Source: Eikenella halliae (lineage in GTDB: Bacteria; Pseudomonadota; Gammaproteobacteria; Burkholderiales; Neisseriaceae). From it: 64,000 nucleotides of DNA. A program made the position numbers and the translations under genes. The notes beneath the pieces were generated by a model, which saw only the letters and a list, made by a program, of their open reading frames with translations, was not told the origin of the DNA and made no database searches. Of the stretch, positions 33,017 to 41,527 are shown piece by piece. Position 1 is the stretch's first letter. Each line of letters starts with the position of its first letter. The stretch is from the NCBI RefSeq assembly GCF_001648475.1, contig NZ_LXSQ01000020.1, forward strand, positions 124,001 through 188,000, read 5' to 3'.

Positions 33017-33897
33017 TATTTTCCAAATCCTCTAACAATGGTGGAAACCGTGGTGTTGAGCAGGTCGAGATAAGTGGGCACCGGGCCGTTTTTGGCGGAA
33101 AGCGAATCAACATACAATACGCCGCCGTATTTGGCGCCGGTTTCGCGCGATACTTGCTGCATCGGGCGCGGCGATACGGTGCTCTCGCTGAACACCACCG
33201 GAATATGGTTTTGCCGCACGGTGTTGATTACGCGGCGCACCTGTTGCGGTGTGCCTTGCTGCTCGGCATTAATCGGCCACAGATACACTTCTTTAAAGCC
33301 GTAGTCGCGTGCCAGATAGCTGAACGCGCCTTCGCTGGTCACCAAGAAACGCTGGTTTTGCGGCACCCGCGCCAGTTTTTCGCGCAAGGGGCGGTCTAAA
33401 TTGCGGATGCGTTGGGCATAGGCGGCAGCATTACGGGTGTAGACGGCTGCGTTTTGCGGGTCGTACTTAATCAGCGCATTTTTGATGTTTTCCACATAGA
33501 TTAAAGCATTGCGGGTAGACATCCAAGCGTGCGGATTGGGCTGGCCGCGATAGGGGCCTTCATGAATCGACATCGGGGTGATGCCTTGGGTTACCACCAC
33601 TGCCGGTTTGTTGCGCACGTTTTGGAAGAAACGTTCAAACCAGCGTTCTAGGTTCAGCCCGTTCCACAGCACCAAATCGGCAGATTGCGCTTTGGCAATG
33701 TCTTGCGGCGTAGGCTGGTAATCGTGGATTTCCGCGCCCGGTTTGGTAATCGATTCCACCACGGCGGCATCGCCCGCCACGTTTTGGGCGATATCCTGAA
33801 TTACGGTGAAAGTAGTTACTACTTTGAATTTGGCATAGGCCGGCGCGGCCAGGCCTAGGGCGGCCAGCAGGCAGAATGCGGATAATAATTTACGCAT
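33016..33897 (-). CDS. sitA: Mn/Fe-binding periplasmic protein (SitA-like)
   Basis: A 293-aa cluster 9 metal-binding protein. Signal MRKLLSAFCLLAALGLAAPAYA. Likely ligands are His in EIHDYQPTPQD, His in PNPHAWMSTRNA, Glu in VTSEGAFSYLA and Asp in LYVDSLSA. Sequence character is closest to SitA/YfeA, so Mn and Fe are likely. The stop merges with the sitB start, giving the operon order sitA-B-C-D. Its start has AGGAG upstream. Confidence 0.93.
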   Translation of the reverse strand: MRKLLSAFCLLAALGLAAPAYAKFKVVTTFTVIQDIAQNVAGDAAVVESITKPGAEIHDYQPTPQDIAKAQSADLVLWNGLNLERWFERFFQNVRNKPAVVVTQGITPMSIHEGPYRGQPNPHAWMSTRNALIYVENIKNALIKYDPQNAAVYTRNAAAYAQRIRNLDRPLREKLARVPQNQRFLVTSEGAFSYLARDYGFKEVYLWPINAEQQGTPQQVRRVINTVRQNHIPVVFSESTVSPRPMQQVSRETGAKYGGVLYVDSLSAKNGPVPTYLDLLNTTVSTIVRGFGK

Positions 33898-33957
33898 TGT
33901 TTTCTCCTAATTTAATTTGGTTGAATGGGCGGCAAAGCGAAGCAGTTGCCTATTTAT

Positions 33958-33986
33958 ATACTAGCCTAAATAGAAATTACTATCAA
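33958..33986 (-). promoter_or_regulatory. Probable sit promoter
   Basis: On the minus strand TTGATA (33981-33986), 17 nt, TAGTAT (33958-33963), about 60 nt before sitA. The -35 region lies in ATAATTGATAGTAATTTC, which loosely resembles a Fur box. Confidence 0.6.
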
Positions 33987-34089
33987 TTATTTTATAGTAG
34001 CTTTTATATCACCACAGAAAAATCAGCAGAAACAATAAGCTTATATCGCATACGGGATTATTTTATGCGTATTTTGCCTTGCTATGCCA

Positions 34090-34110
34090 GCAATCATTGC
34101 TATAGGCAAT
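34090..34110. promoter_or_regulatory. Overlapping dyads upstream of sitA, possible metal-regulator site
   Basis: GCAATCATTGC (34090-34100) is a perfect dyad, and ATTGCTATAGGCAAT (34096-34110) overlaps it. Their position, about 200 bp upstream of sitA, fits an MntR/Zur-like operator, but no match to a known box could be shown. Confidence 0.35.
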
Positions 34111-34288
34111 AGCCTCTTTGACAATTTAAATCAGGCAAAACCGATTAGGTTGGCAGGCGGGAGCGGGTGTTTATACCTTGCATTTTGTTATCTTGTGTTA
34201 ATTTATGCTGAATAGGCTACCTGGAGATTGAACAATAGGTCTTGACTTGGTGGAACATCGTTTCAGGTAGCCTTTGTAGCAGCAACAG

Positions 34289-34350
34289 AGGCTACCTGAA
34301 ACTGAAGAAGTGGGCAAAAATAACTACTCCTACCCAGTTTCAGGTAGCCT
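34289..34350. terminator. Extended DUS terminator of the cardiolipin synthase gene
   Basis: AGGCTACCTGAAACTG and CAGTTTCAGGTAGCCT make a 16-bp stem, 7 bp from the stop. Another TTCAGGTAGCCT is at 34262-34273. The stretch 34111-34261 has no visible gene. Confidence 0.7.
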
Positions 34351-34356
34351 TGACCT

Positions 34357-35808
34357 TCAGCCGGATTGATCCGTTTTGCCCGAACGTTTGCGGCGGTGGA
34401 AGCGCCACAGCTGGCGCACGGCGTGGACGGTGGTGGAAAGCCCGCCGGCCAGTAGCAGAAATATCAGCGGCACCACCAACAGATAGGGCGCAAACCACAG
34501 CAGCAGCGCCAGCGCCAGCATACTAATGCCCAGGCTCAGATAGGATTTGGCTTCGTTTTCATCCACCGTGCGCGTGCCGTAGAAGTTGCCGCGAAACATG
34601 CTGGAAAGCTGCAGCAGCTGGCGGGCGGCGGCTTGGGCGCGCTGGCGGCGGTGCCGCTTGGAGAGCATTTGGTGGCGTCGGCGTAGGGCGGCACGGCGTT
34701 CGCTGCTGTTGAGCACGATTTCGGTGGCATTGGCAAGGTCTTGCAGAAACATCTGCTCCAGCTGGTGCACCACCACCGCATCTTCGATCACCACGTCTAA
34801 TTCGCGGTTGAGATACCAGCTGGAGAAATTGAGATTGGTTGAGCCCACGCGTGCCCATTGGCCGTCGGCAATGGCACTTTTGGCGTGAATCATCGGCCCG
34901 TCCCATTCAAATACGCGCACACCGGCTTCCAACAGGCTGCGGTAGCGGGTACGCGACACGCGGCCTATCCAGCGGATATCGGAAGTGCGCGGTACGAGGA
35001 TGCGCACATCCACGCCGTCGTTGGCAGCGTTGATAAGGGCCTGGGTGTAGAGGCGGGTGGGCATGAAATAGGCGTCGGTGAGCCACAGGTTGCGCCGCGC
35101 CAGCGCCAGCGCGTTCAAATCCAGCCGCATCATATTGTTGTTGCTGGGCGTGGTGGCCACCACGCCGGCGCGCACCGTGCCGGCAGCCGTGCCGTCATAA
35201 GGGGTGATGTTTCCAGGTAGCCTTTCGCCTTGCGAGCGCAGCGTGTCGGATAAAGCCTGCACCACTTCGGCCACCACCGGCCCCTGCAGTTTCAGCCCGG
35301 TATCGCGCCACGGCGCTACGCCTGTGGCCGGATTGCCTTCCCAGGCGGAAGACACACACAATCCGCTCACGAAGGCGGTGTGGCCGTCTATCACGAAGGA
35401 TTTGCGGTGGTTGCGCGAGAGCAGGCCGATACCGCTGGCAAAACCGGGCGGGTTGTAGGCCACCACTTGCGCACCGGCCTGCTTGAGCGGCTCAAAAAAG
35501 CGGCACACCGACGGCCACAGGCTGCCGATCCAATCGTACACCAGCACCACGCTCACGCCCTGGCGGCATTTTTCCACCAGCAAATCGCGCAGCCGCACGC
35601 CGAAATCGTTGGCGGCAAAAATATACATTTCAATCAGCACATAATGCTCGGCAGCAGCCACCGCTTCCAGCCAGGCGGGAAAGTTTTCGCGGCTGTCTTG
35701 CAAGAGCTGCACGCTGTTGCCGCCGTGCATTTCGCTGCTGCTGGAACGCGCATGCAGCTGATCGAGCAGCGGCTGCGGGTGGTCGAGGAGGAGGGTGCGG
35801 TTGGGCAT
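34357..35808 (-). CDS. clsB: Phospholipase D-superfamily cardiolipin synthase (ClsB-like)
   Basis: A 483-aa enzyme with two HKD motifs: HRKSFVIDGHTAFVSGL (about 135-150) and HAKSAIADGQWARVGSTNL (about 295-315). The N-terminus has no membrane helix, as in ClsB; the C-terminus ends in two hydrophobic helices (ISMLALALLLWFAPYLLVV and similar), which ClsB lacks, and a basic tail. So it is ClsB-like with a membrane-anchored end. Both motifs are complete. A DUS is read in frame as ERLPGN (about 35215). Confidence 0.8.
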   Translation of the reverse strand: MPNRTLLLDHPQPLLDQLHARSSSSEMHGGNSVQLLQDSRENFPAWLEAVAAAEHYVLIEMYIFAANDFGVRLRDLLVEKCRQGVSVVLVYDWIGSLWPSVCRFFEPLKQAGAQVVAYNPPGFASGIGLLSRNHRKSFVIDGHTAFVSGLCVSSAWEGNPATGVAPWRDTGLKLQGPVVAEVVQALSDTLRSQGERLPGNITPYDGTAAGTVRAGVVATTPSNNNMMRLDLNALALARRNLWLTDAYFMPTRLYTQALINAANDGVDVRILVPRTSDIRWIGRVSRTRYRSLLEAGVRVFEWDGPMIHAKSAIADGQWARVGSTNLNFSSWYLNRELDVVIEDAVVVHQLEQMFLQDLANATEIVLNSSERRAALRRRHQMLSKRHRRQRAQAAARQLLQLSSMFRGNFYGTRTVDENEAKSYLSLGISMLALALLLWFAPYLLVVPLIFLLLAGGLSTTVHAVRQLWRFHRRKRSGKTDQSG

Positions 35809-35878
35809 GATGTGTTTTCGTGTGGGTTTGGTTGGGTTGAGGTTTCAGGTAGCCTGTTGCGCTGGATTGGATTGCTAT

Positions 35879-36352
35879 TCAGTGATCCAACTCTTGAGCC
35901 AGCACGTCGGCAAGGCTGCTGCCAACAGGAACGCCCAGGTCATCCGAGCCTGAGTCTTTCATCACAATTAAAGGGCCGGATTGCCCAAAGTCGTAACAAT
36001 AGAACACGCCGCCGCCATCGAATGCAATCGGCAGCAAATTGGGCGCGTAATACCAGAACTGATAGCCAAAATAATAAGATACAGTTTCTGCCGGTGAGAA
36101 GTAGCCAAAATCCTGCCCATTGCCCGTGATGCCGCCGTGCACAGAATATTGCCAAAGCTGCATCAGTTCGTTGGGGATATAAAAGTGGGCTGGCAGGCAA
36201 TATCTGGTGGCACTGAGCTGTACTGAGTAAGGTTCGAGATAGTTTAATGCGTTGGCGCGTTCGGCTTCGGGCAAAGGGGTGCGGAATGCGGTAATGTCGT
36301 CCGGCGTGGCAGGAGGGTGTTGGTCGTAAAATTTAAATGCTTGATACCACAT
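35879..36352 (-). CDS. SUKH-family (SMI1/KNR4) protein
   Basis: A 157-aa cytoplasmic protein. NLLPIAFDGGGVFYCYDF and DSGSDDLGVPVGSSLADVL are the typical SUKH core (Gly-Gly followed by an aromatic strand and an acidic loop). Aromatic residues are unusually frequent. It stands alone between clsB and mnmC, with a DUS at either side. Function as an immunity protein is inferred only. Confidence 0.7.
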   Translation of the reverse strand: MWYQAFKFYDQHPPATPDDITAFRTPLPEAERANALNYLEPYSVQLSATRYCLPAHFYIPNELMQLWQYSVHGGITGNGQDFGYFSPAETVSYYFGYQFWYYAPNLLPIAFDGGGVFYCYDFGQSGPLIVMKDSGSDDLGVPVGSSLADVLAQELDH

Positions 36353-36485
36353 TGCTTTATTCTTTCAATCAAATGCTTTTCGCAAAGCTGTCAGGCATTG
36401 CACGTAGCCTTGAGCTTAGGCAAATCAAACTGGTGCAGCGGAAACACAATCCACCTGCTATGGCTTTTCAGGTAGCCTGCAGCCT

Positions 36486-38036
36486 TTAAGTTTGCCGATG
36501 AATAATGCGGCGAATCAGCAGGCGGTTGGGGGCGAGGGCGGCGGCCACTTCTGGTTCGGCGGGCAGCGGCTGCCCCAATAGCTGAGCAGCTACCAGTTCG
36601 CCGCACAGCGGGGCGGTGGCGAGGCCGCGGCTGCCGTGCCCGCTGTTCACAAACAGGCCGAGCAGGTGGGGGCAGGGCAGGTCGGGCAGGCGGTAGTTTT
36701 TATCATGGGCGAGTTTGGCGTATTGCACACGCATCGCCGCCCAGTCGCCCAATGCACCAACGGCGGGCAGGTGGTCGTAGCAGTCTGCGCGCACGGCGGC
36801 ATGGCCGGACTGGTAGGCAGGCAGGGCGGCGGCGAGTTCGGGCGAGAGTTGCGCCAGTTTGGCGTGGTTGCCGTCGTCTTCAGCGGTACGCAACTCGCTG
36901 CTTTGCTCATTGGGCACGAAGCTGGCACCGAAACAGTGCTGATGACGATACTCCGGCGAAATATAAGCATCGGCACTTAGGGCGCAGCGCAGCCTGCGGC
37001 TGAGGGACGAGGCCTCAGCCAGGCTGGTTTGGCCGCGGATGAATTGCAGCGGCAGGGCTTCGGGCAGGATGTCGGCCAATTGCTCGGCACCGCAGCAGAA
37101 CACGATGTGGCTACCTGAAAAAGTTTGCATGCCTTGCGGCGTATCCACGTCAAGCTGCCATTCGCTGCCGTGGCGTTGCAGATTGGTGAGTCGATGCTGC
37201 GTGAGCACGCGGATGCAGGGTGAATCGAGCAGGGCGGCGGCGAAGGAGGGCGGGTTGAGCCACGCCCCCTGCGGCCAAAACAGGCCGCCCTGCCCGCCCA
37301 GAGGGATGCTGGAGAGTGCTTCGGCCTCGGCGGGGCGGACGGCGTAATAAAGATGGCGGTTGGCGCGTTGCCCGGCCAGCTCGCGGTTGCGGCGGGTTTC
37401 GCTCTGGTTGTGGTTGAGGTGCAGCACGCCGCAGGCTTGCCAATCCGGGCTGTCAGGCAGAAGGTGTTCGAGCAGGCGGCGGCTGTAGCCGTAGCTGCCG
37501 AGCAGGAGGCGGGTTTGCAGGGTGGGGTGGGCGGAGATTTTGGCGTAGAGCAGGCCTTGCCGGTTGCCGGAGGCGGCGCGGGCGGGCTGGTCGTTTTGCT
37601 CGAGTATCAGGCTGCTGATGCCGCGTCGGGCGAGGGCATGGGCGGTGGCCGCGCCGGCAATGCCGCCGCCGATAATCAGCACGCGTTCTACGGGGATGGG
37701 CGGCGGGGCGATTTGCCAGGGTTTGCCCGAGCCCGGCCATTGCGGCACGGGCGGGCTGTTTTGCCAAACTGTTTCGCCGAAGCCGTATTGTGCCAACTCG
37801 GCGGCTGCGGCGGCGGGCAGCAGATAAATATCGCGTTGCAGCGGGTTGGTATCGGCGGGGATAAAGTTGGCGGCGGAGGCGGCGCAACTTTTCAGGTAGC
37901 CTTTATCGGGCTCATGGAGGCTACCTGAAAAATCGTCGCTGAGAAAAATGCAGGCGGCGCGGGGATGCCGGGAGACGGCGGCGGCAAGCTCTTGTTCGGC
38001 GGGGATGCCTTGCCAGATGAGGGCGGGGGTAGTCAT
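36486..38036 (-). CDS. mnmC: MnmC-type FAD oxidoreductase without methyltransferase domain
   Basis: A 516-aa FAD protein for the cmnm5U34 to nm5U34 step in tRNA wobble uridine modification. The dinucleotide motif VLIIGGGIAGAATAHALARRG begins near residue 137; LFVNSGHGSRGLATAPLCGELVA ends the fold. The N-terminal 135 residues contain no SAM-binding motif, so the MnmD methyltransferase of E. coli MnmC is missing. A facing DUS pair (37891-37929) is translated in this N-terminal part as FSGSL and GYLK. Start MTTPALIWQG. Confidence 0.85.
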   Translation of the reverse strand: MTTPALIWQGIPAEQELAAAVSRHPRAACIFLSDDFSGSLHEPDKGYLKSCAASAANFIPADTNPLQRDIYLLPAAAAAELAQYGFGETVWQNSPPVPQWPGSGKPWQIAPPPIPVERVLIIGGGIAGAATAHALARRGISSLILEQNDQPARAASGNRQGLLYAKISAHPTLQTRLLLGSYGYSRRLLEHLLPDSPDWQACGVLHLNHNQSETRRNRELAGQRANRHLYYAVRPAEAEALSSIPLGGQGGLFWPQGAWLNPPSFAAALLDSPCIRVLTQHRLTNLQRHGSEWQLDVDTPQGMQTFSGSHIVFCCGAEQLADILPEALPLQFIRGQTSLAEASSLSRRLRCALSADAYISPEYRHQHCFGASFVPNEQSSELRTAEDDGNHAKLAQLSPELAAALPAYQSGHAAVRADCYDHLPAVGALGDWAAMRVQYAKLAHDKNYRLPDLPCPHLLGLFVNSGHGSRGLATAPLCGELVAAQLLGQPLPAEPEVAAALAPNRLLIRRIIHRQT

Positions 38037-38144
38037 GGCGTTTGCCGGCTGGTGCGGGCGGGAATGGGAGACGGGAGGCAGTATAGACAGAAGCAGCTGG
38101 CGGCGGCAACTTTGGCTTGGCATGTTTCGACGACATCAGGCAAA

Positions 38145-38204
38145 AGGCTACCTGAAAGCCTAACTGCAACAAAATTCAAACCGCTGCCGGTTTTCAGGTA
38201 GCCT
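38145..38204. terminator. DUS pair between mnmC and lon
   Basis: AGGCTACCTGAA (38145-38156) and TTCAGGTAGCCT (38193-38204) lie in the divergent gap just before the lon promoter; they could shield it from upstream transcription. Confidence 0.5.
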
Positions 38205-38229
38205 TTTACAAACTAAACTTCGCCGAATG

Positions 38230-38257
38230 CTTGAAATGCGCTTGGCTGCCCCCAATT
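38230..38257 (+). promoter_or_regulatory. Heat-shock (sigma-32-type) promoter of lon
   Basis: CTTGAA (38230-38235), 14 nt, CCCCAATT (38250-38257); consensus CTTGAA and CCCCATNT. It lies 58 nt before the lon start, and lon is the classical sigma-32 target. Confidence 0.8.
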
Positions 38258-38315
38258 TGCCGGGCAATGAGGCTTTAGCCATCCTATTCAACTGAAAACA
38301 ATAACCGAGAAGATA

Positions 38316-40754
38316 ATGACCCAATCCCAGCATAACCCCGCTGAAATCCGCACCCTGCCGATGTTGCCGCTGCGCGACGTGGTGGTGTATCCGCATATGG
38401 TGCTGCCGCTGTTTGTCGGCCGCCCCAAATCCATTGCCGCGCTGGATGCCGCCATCGAGCAAGACGGGCCGGTGTTCCTTTTGGCGCAGAAAAATCCGGC
38501 CAACGAAGACCCCGGCACAGACGATTTGCACACCATCGGCACGCTGGCCAATATCCTGCAAGTGCTGAAATTGCCCGACGGCACGGTGAAAGTGCTGGTG
38601 GAAGGTATGCAGCGCGCCCGCGCATTGGCCGTGAACGACGGTGGCGATTATTTCCAAGCCGAAATTGAAGTGCTGGCTGCCGAAGAAAATACCGACGGCC
38701 ACGACTACGAAGCTCTGCGCCGCACGCTTTTGGCGCAGTTTGACCAGTTCATCAAACTCAACAAGAAAATCCCCGGCGAAGTGGCCGGCACCATTCACGG
38801 CATCACCGACCACGGCCGCCTGGTGGACACCATTGCCGCCCACTTGCAGCTTAAGCTGGAACAGCGGCAGGAGATTTTGGAAATCACCGACGTGGCCGAG
38901 CGCATGGAACACCTGCTTGGCCAGCTGGAAGCCGAGCTGGATATTTTGCAGGTGGAAAAACGCATCCGCGGCCGGGTGAAACGGCAGATGGAAAAATCCC
39001 AGCGCGACTATTATCTAAACGAGCAGGTAAAAGCGATTCAGAAAGAGCTGGGCGAAGGTGACGAGCGCGAAGAGCTCGACCAACTCGAACAGCAGGTGCG
39101 CGAAGCCGGCATGAGCAAAGAAGCAGAAGAAAAAGCGCTGGGCGAAATGAAAAAGCTGCGCATGATGCCGCCGATGTCGGCCGAGTCTTCCGTGGTGCGC
39201 AACTACATCGAAACGCTGGTAGACATTCCGTGGAAGAAGAAAAGCAAGGTCAGCAAAGATATTGTGCAGGCCGATTTGGTACTCAATGCCGACCACTATG
39301 GCTTGGAAAAGGTGAAAGAGCGCATTTTGGAATACTTGGCGGTGCAAAAACGCATGAACAAGCTCAAAGGTCCGATTCTGTGTCTGGTGGGCCCGCCCGG
39401 CGTGGGCAAAACCTCGCTCGGCCAATCTATTGCCAAAGCCACCGGCCGTAAATATGTGCGCATGGCTTTGGGCGGCATCCATGACGAGAGCGAAATCCGC
39501 GGCCACCGCCGTACCTACATCGGCTCGATGCCGGGCAAAATCATCCAAAATATGATTAAAGCTGGCGTGAACAACCCGCTGTTTCTGCTGGACGAAATCG
39601 ACAAACTCGGCCGCGATTTCCGTGGCGATCCGGCCAGCGCGCTGTTGGAAGTGCTCGATCCGGAGCAAAACCACTCCTTTGCCGACCACTATGTGGAAGT
39701 GGATTTCGACCTGAGCAACGTGATGTTCCTTGCCACTTCCAACAGCATGGACATCCCGCCCGCGCTGCTCGACCGCATGGAAATTATCCGGCTCTCCGGC
39801 TACACCGAAGACGAAAAAGTAAATATTGCCATGCAATATCTCGTGCCCAAGCAAATTGAGCGCAACGGGGTGAAAAAAGGCGAAATCGATATTCAAGAAA
39901 GCGCAGTACGCGACATCATCCGCTACTACACCCGCGAAGCCGGCGTACGCTCGCTCGACCGCGAAATCGCCAAAATTTGCCGTAAGGTGGTGATGAAGCA
40001 GGTATTGGAGCAAGATAAAAAAGCCGGCGCCAAACGCGCTGCTGCACCGCAAATCGTGGTGGTGGATGCCGCCAACCTACACGACTACCTCGGTGTGCGC
40101 CGTTTCGATTACGGCGTGGCCGAAAATGAAAACCGTGTCGGCCAAGTTACCGGCCTGGCGTGGACGGAAGTCGGCGGCGAGCTGCTCACCATTGAAGCCG
40201 TTGCGCTCAAAGGCAAAGGTAATATTTTGCGCACCGGTAAGCTGGGTGATGTGATGCAGGAATCGATTTCTGCCGCCTGGAGCGTGGTGCGCTCGCGTGC
40301 CGAAGTATTAGGCATTGCACCGGATTTCTACGAGAAAACCGATATCCATGTGCACGTTCCGGAAGGTGCTACGCCTAAAGACGGCCCCAGCGCCGGTATC
40401 GGCATGACGCTGGCCATTGTGTCTTCGCTCACCGGTATTCCCGTGCGTGCCGACGTGGCCATGACCGGCGAAATCACCCTGCGTGGCGAAGTGTTGCCCA
40501 TCGGCGGTTTGAAGGAAAAACTGCTGGCTGCCCTGCGTGGCGGCATCAAGCATGTGCTGATTCCGCAGGAAAACGTGAAAGATTTGGAAGAAATTCCGCA
40601 AAACGTGAAAGAAGGGCTGGAAATCCACCCGGTGCGCTGGATTGACGAAGTGCTCTCCTTCGGCCTGGAATATCAGCCGCAACCTTGGCAGGACGTGCCC
40701 GCAGCTAAGCCGAAAACCCCGGCAAAATCCGGCGGCCGCGCCACCAAGCATTAA
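38316..40754 (+). CDS. lon: ATP-dependent protease Lon
   Basis: An 812-aa AAA+ serine protease for quality control and regulator degradation. N-terminal LAN domain (TLPMLPLRDVVVYPHMVLPLF), Walker A GPPGVGKTSLG from about residue 359, Walker B FLLDEIDKLGRDF, and the Ser-Lys dyad with Ser in KDGPSAGIGMTLA (about 692) and Lys in the helix of GGLKEKLLAALRGG (about 734). Length is in the family range (784 in E. coli). The tail is basic. hupB and ppiD follow, the order found in E. coli. Confidence 0.97.
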   Translation: MTQSQHNPAEIRTLPMLPLRDVVVYPHMVLPLFVGRPKSIAALDAAIEQDGPVFLLAQKNPANEDPGTDDLHTIGTLANILQVLKLPDGTVKVLVEGMQRARALAVNDGGDYFQAEIEVLAAEENTDGHDYEALRRTLLAQFDQFIKLNKKIPGEVAGTIHGITDHGRLVDTIAAHLQLKLEQRQEILEITDVAERMEHLLGQLEAELDILQVEKRIRGRVKRQMEKSQRDYYLNEQVKAIQKELGEGDEREELDQLEQQVREAGMSKEAEEKALGEMKKLRMMPPMSAESSVVRNYIETLVDIPWKKKSKVSKDIVQADLVLNADHYGLEKVKERILEYLAVQKRMNKLKGPILCLVGPPGVGKTSLGQSIAKATGRKYVRMALGGIHDESEIRGHRRTYIGSMPGKIIQNMIKAGVNNPLFLLDEIDKLGRDFRGDPASALLEVLDPEQNHSFADHYVEVDFDLSNVMFLATSNSMDIPPALLDRMEIIRLSGYTEDEKVNIAMQYLVPKQIERNGVKKGEIDIQESAVRDIIRYYTREAGVRSLDREIAKICRKVVMKQVLEQDKKAGAKRAAAPQIVVVDAANLHDYLGVRRFDYGVAENENRVGQVTGLAWTEVGGELLTIEAVALKGKGNILRTGKLGDVMQESISAAWSVVRSRAEVLGIAPDFYEKTDIHVHVPEGATPKDGPSAGIGMTLAIVSSLTGIPVRADVAMTGEITLRGEVLPIGGLKEKLLAALRGGIKHVLIPQENVKDLEEIPQNVKEGLEIHPVRWIDEVLSFGLEYQPQPWQDVPAAKPKTPAKSGGRATKH

Positions 40755-40839
40755 GTCGAAAAGCGGCAGGCTGTGTTGTGTGAAAGGCGCAAACCTGCCG
40801 CTTTGGCTGAAAATAGCTGCTTTCCAGCCGTTTATTTGC

Positions 40840-40868
40840 TTGACCGATGATTTTGAACTTGCTATAAA
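40840..40868 (+). promoter_or_regulatory. Promoter of hupB
   Basis: TTGACC (40840-40845), 17 nt, TATAAA (40863-40868), about 82 nt before the GTG start. Confidence 0.75.
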
Positions 40869-40950
40869 GCAGCCTGTTGCAGACAAACGCATTGGTGCCG
40901 ACCACACTCGGCCGATTCTTCATTACTCCTCAACTAGAAAGGGACTTAAC

Positions 40951-41220
40951 GTGAACAAGTCTGAATTGATTGAAGCGATTGCTAAGGAAGCTGACATTTC
41001 CAAGGCTGCTGCCGGCAAGGCACTGGATGGTTTTACCAAGGCTGTTACCACCGCTCTGAAAAAAGGCGACACCGTAACTCTGGTTGGCTTCGGCACTTTC
41101 TACGTGGGCGAACGCGCCGAACGCAAAGGCCGCAACCCGCAAACCGGTAAAGAACTGATTATTCCGGCTGCCAAATCTCCGAAATTCCGTGCAGGTAAAG
41201 CGTTGAAAGACGCGCTGTAA
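40951..41220 (+). CDS. hupB: DNA-binding protein HU
   Basis: An 89-aa nucleoid protein with KKGDTVTLVGFGTFYVGERA and GRNPQTGKELIIPAAKSPKFR, the arm and hallmark of HU. The start is GTG at 40951 after AAAGGGA; there is no nearby ATG. The upstream open frame is not coding. It has its own promoter and terminator, so it is expressed independently of lon as well as possibly with it. Confidence 0.96.
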   Translation: MNKSELIEAIAKEADISKAAAGKALDGFTKAVTTALKKGDTVTLVGFGTFYVGERAERKGRNPQTGKELIIPAAKSPKFRAGKALKDAL

Positions 41221-41243
41221 ACCGCACCTTCTTGCATAAATGG

Positions 41244-41274
41244 AAAAAGACAGGTTTCCCCGCCTGTCTTTTTT
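41244..41274 (+). terminator. Terminator of hupB
   Basis: AAAAGACAGG, TTTCCCCG, CCTGTCTTTTTT: a 10-bp stem with a T run. Confidence 0.9.
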
Positions 41275-41352
41275 CTTGCCTATGTTTTCAGGTAGCCTCT
41301 TATGCTTGGCAGTGCAGCAGAGGATTCTGGCATTAAATAAACTGTTGGCAGT

Positions 41353-41462
41353 TATATCGCGGATTAAATTTGCTTTCGATACAAGGCAGCGAACCACAGA
41401 TGATATTCACAGTACAGTAAAGTCAGCCAAGGCTATCGAGAAAGTTAAGTTAATTCGCTATA
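41353..41462 (+). repeat. Strongly decayed Correia-like element
   Basis: Ends TATATCGCGGATTAAATT and AGTTAATTCGCTATA still mirror each other. Interior ACAAGGCAGCGAACCACAGA and CAGTACAG recall the intact copies. About 110 bp, with many substitutions. It lies upstream of ppiD. Confidence 0.6.
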
Positions 41463-41527
41463 GCCCGCCACCCGCAGAACCGTTACAATACCATATTTAA
41501 TTTTCACCACATTTTCTTTTTATTTTT

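Noticed and set aside
32141..33073. A 310-aa plus-strand frame opposite sitB
   Set aside because: Antisense of the ATPase; His/Ala/Gly bias and no recognisable motif.
39015..40052. A 345-aa minus-strand frame inside lon
   Set aside because: Antisense shadow of a highly conserved gene.
40642..40950. A longer HU protein starting at 40642
   Set aside because: The extra 103 residues overlap lon in another frame and have no HU character; GTG at 40951 has a good binding site.
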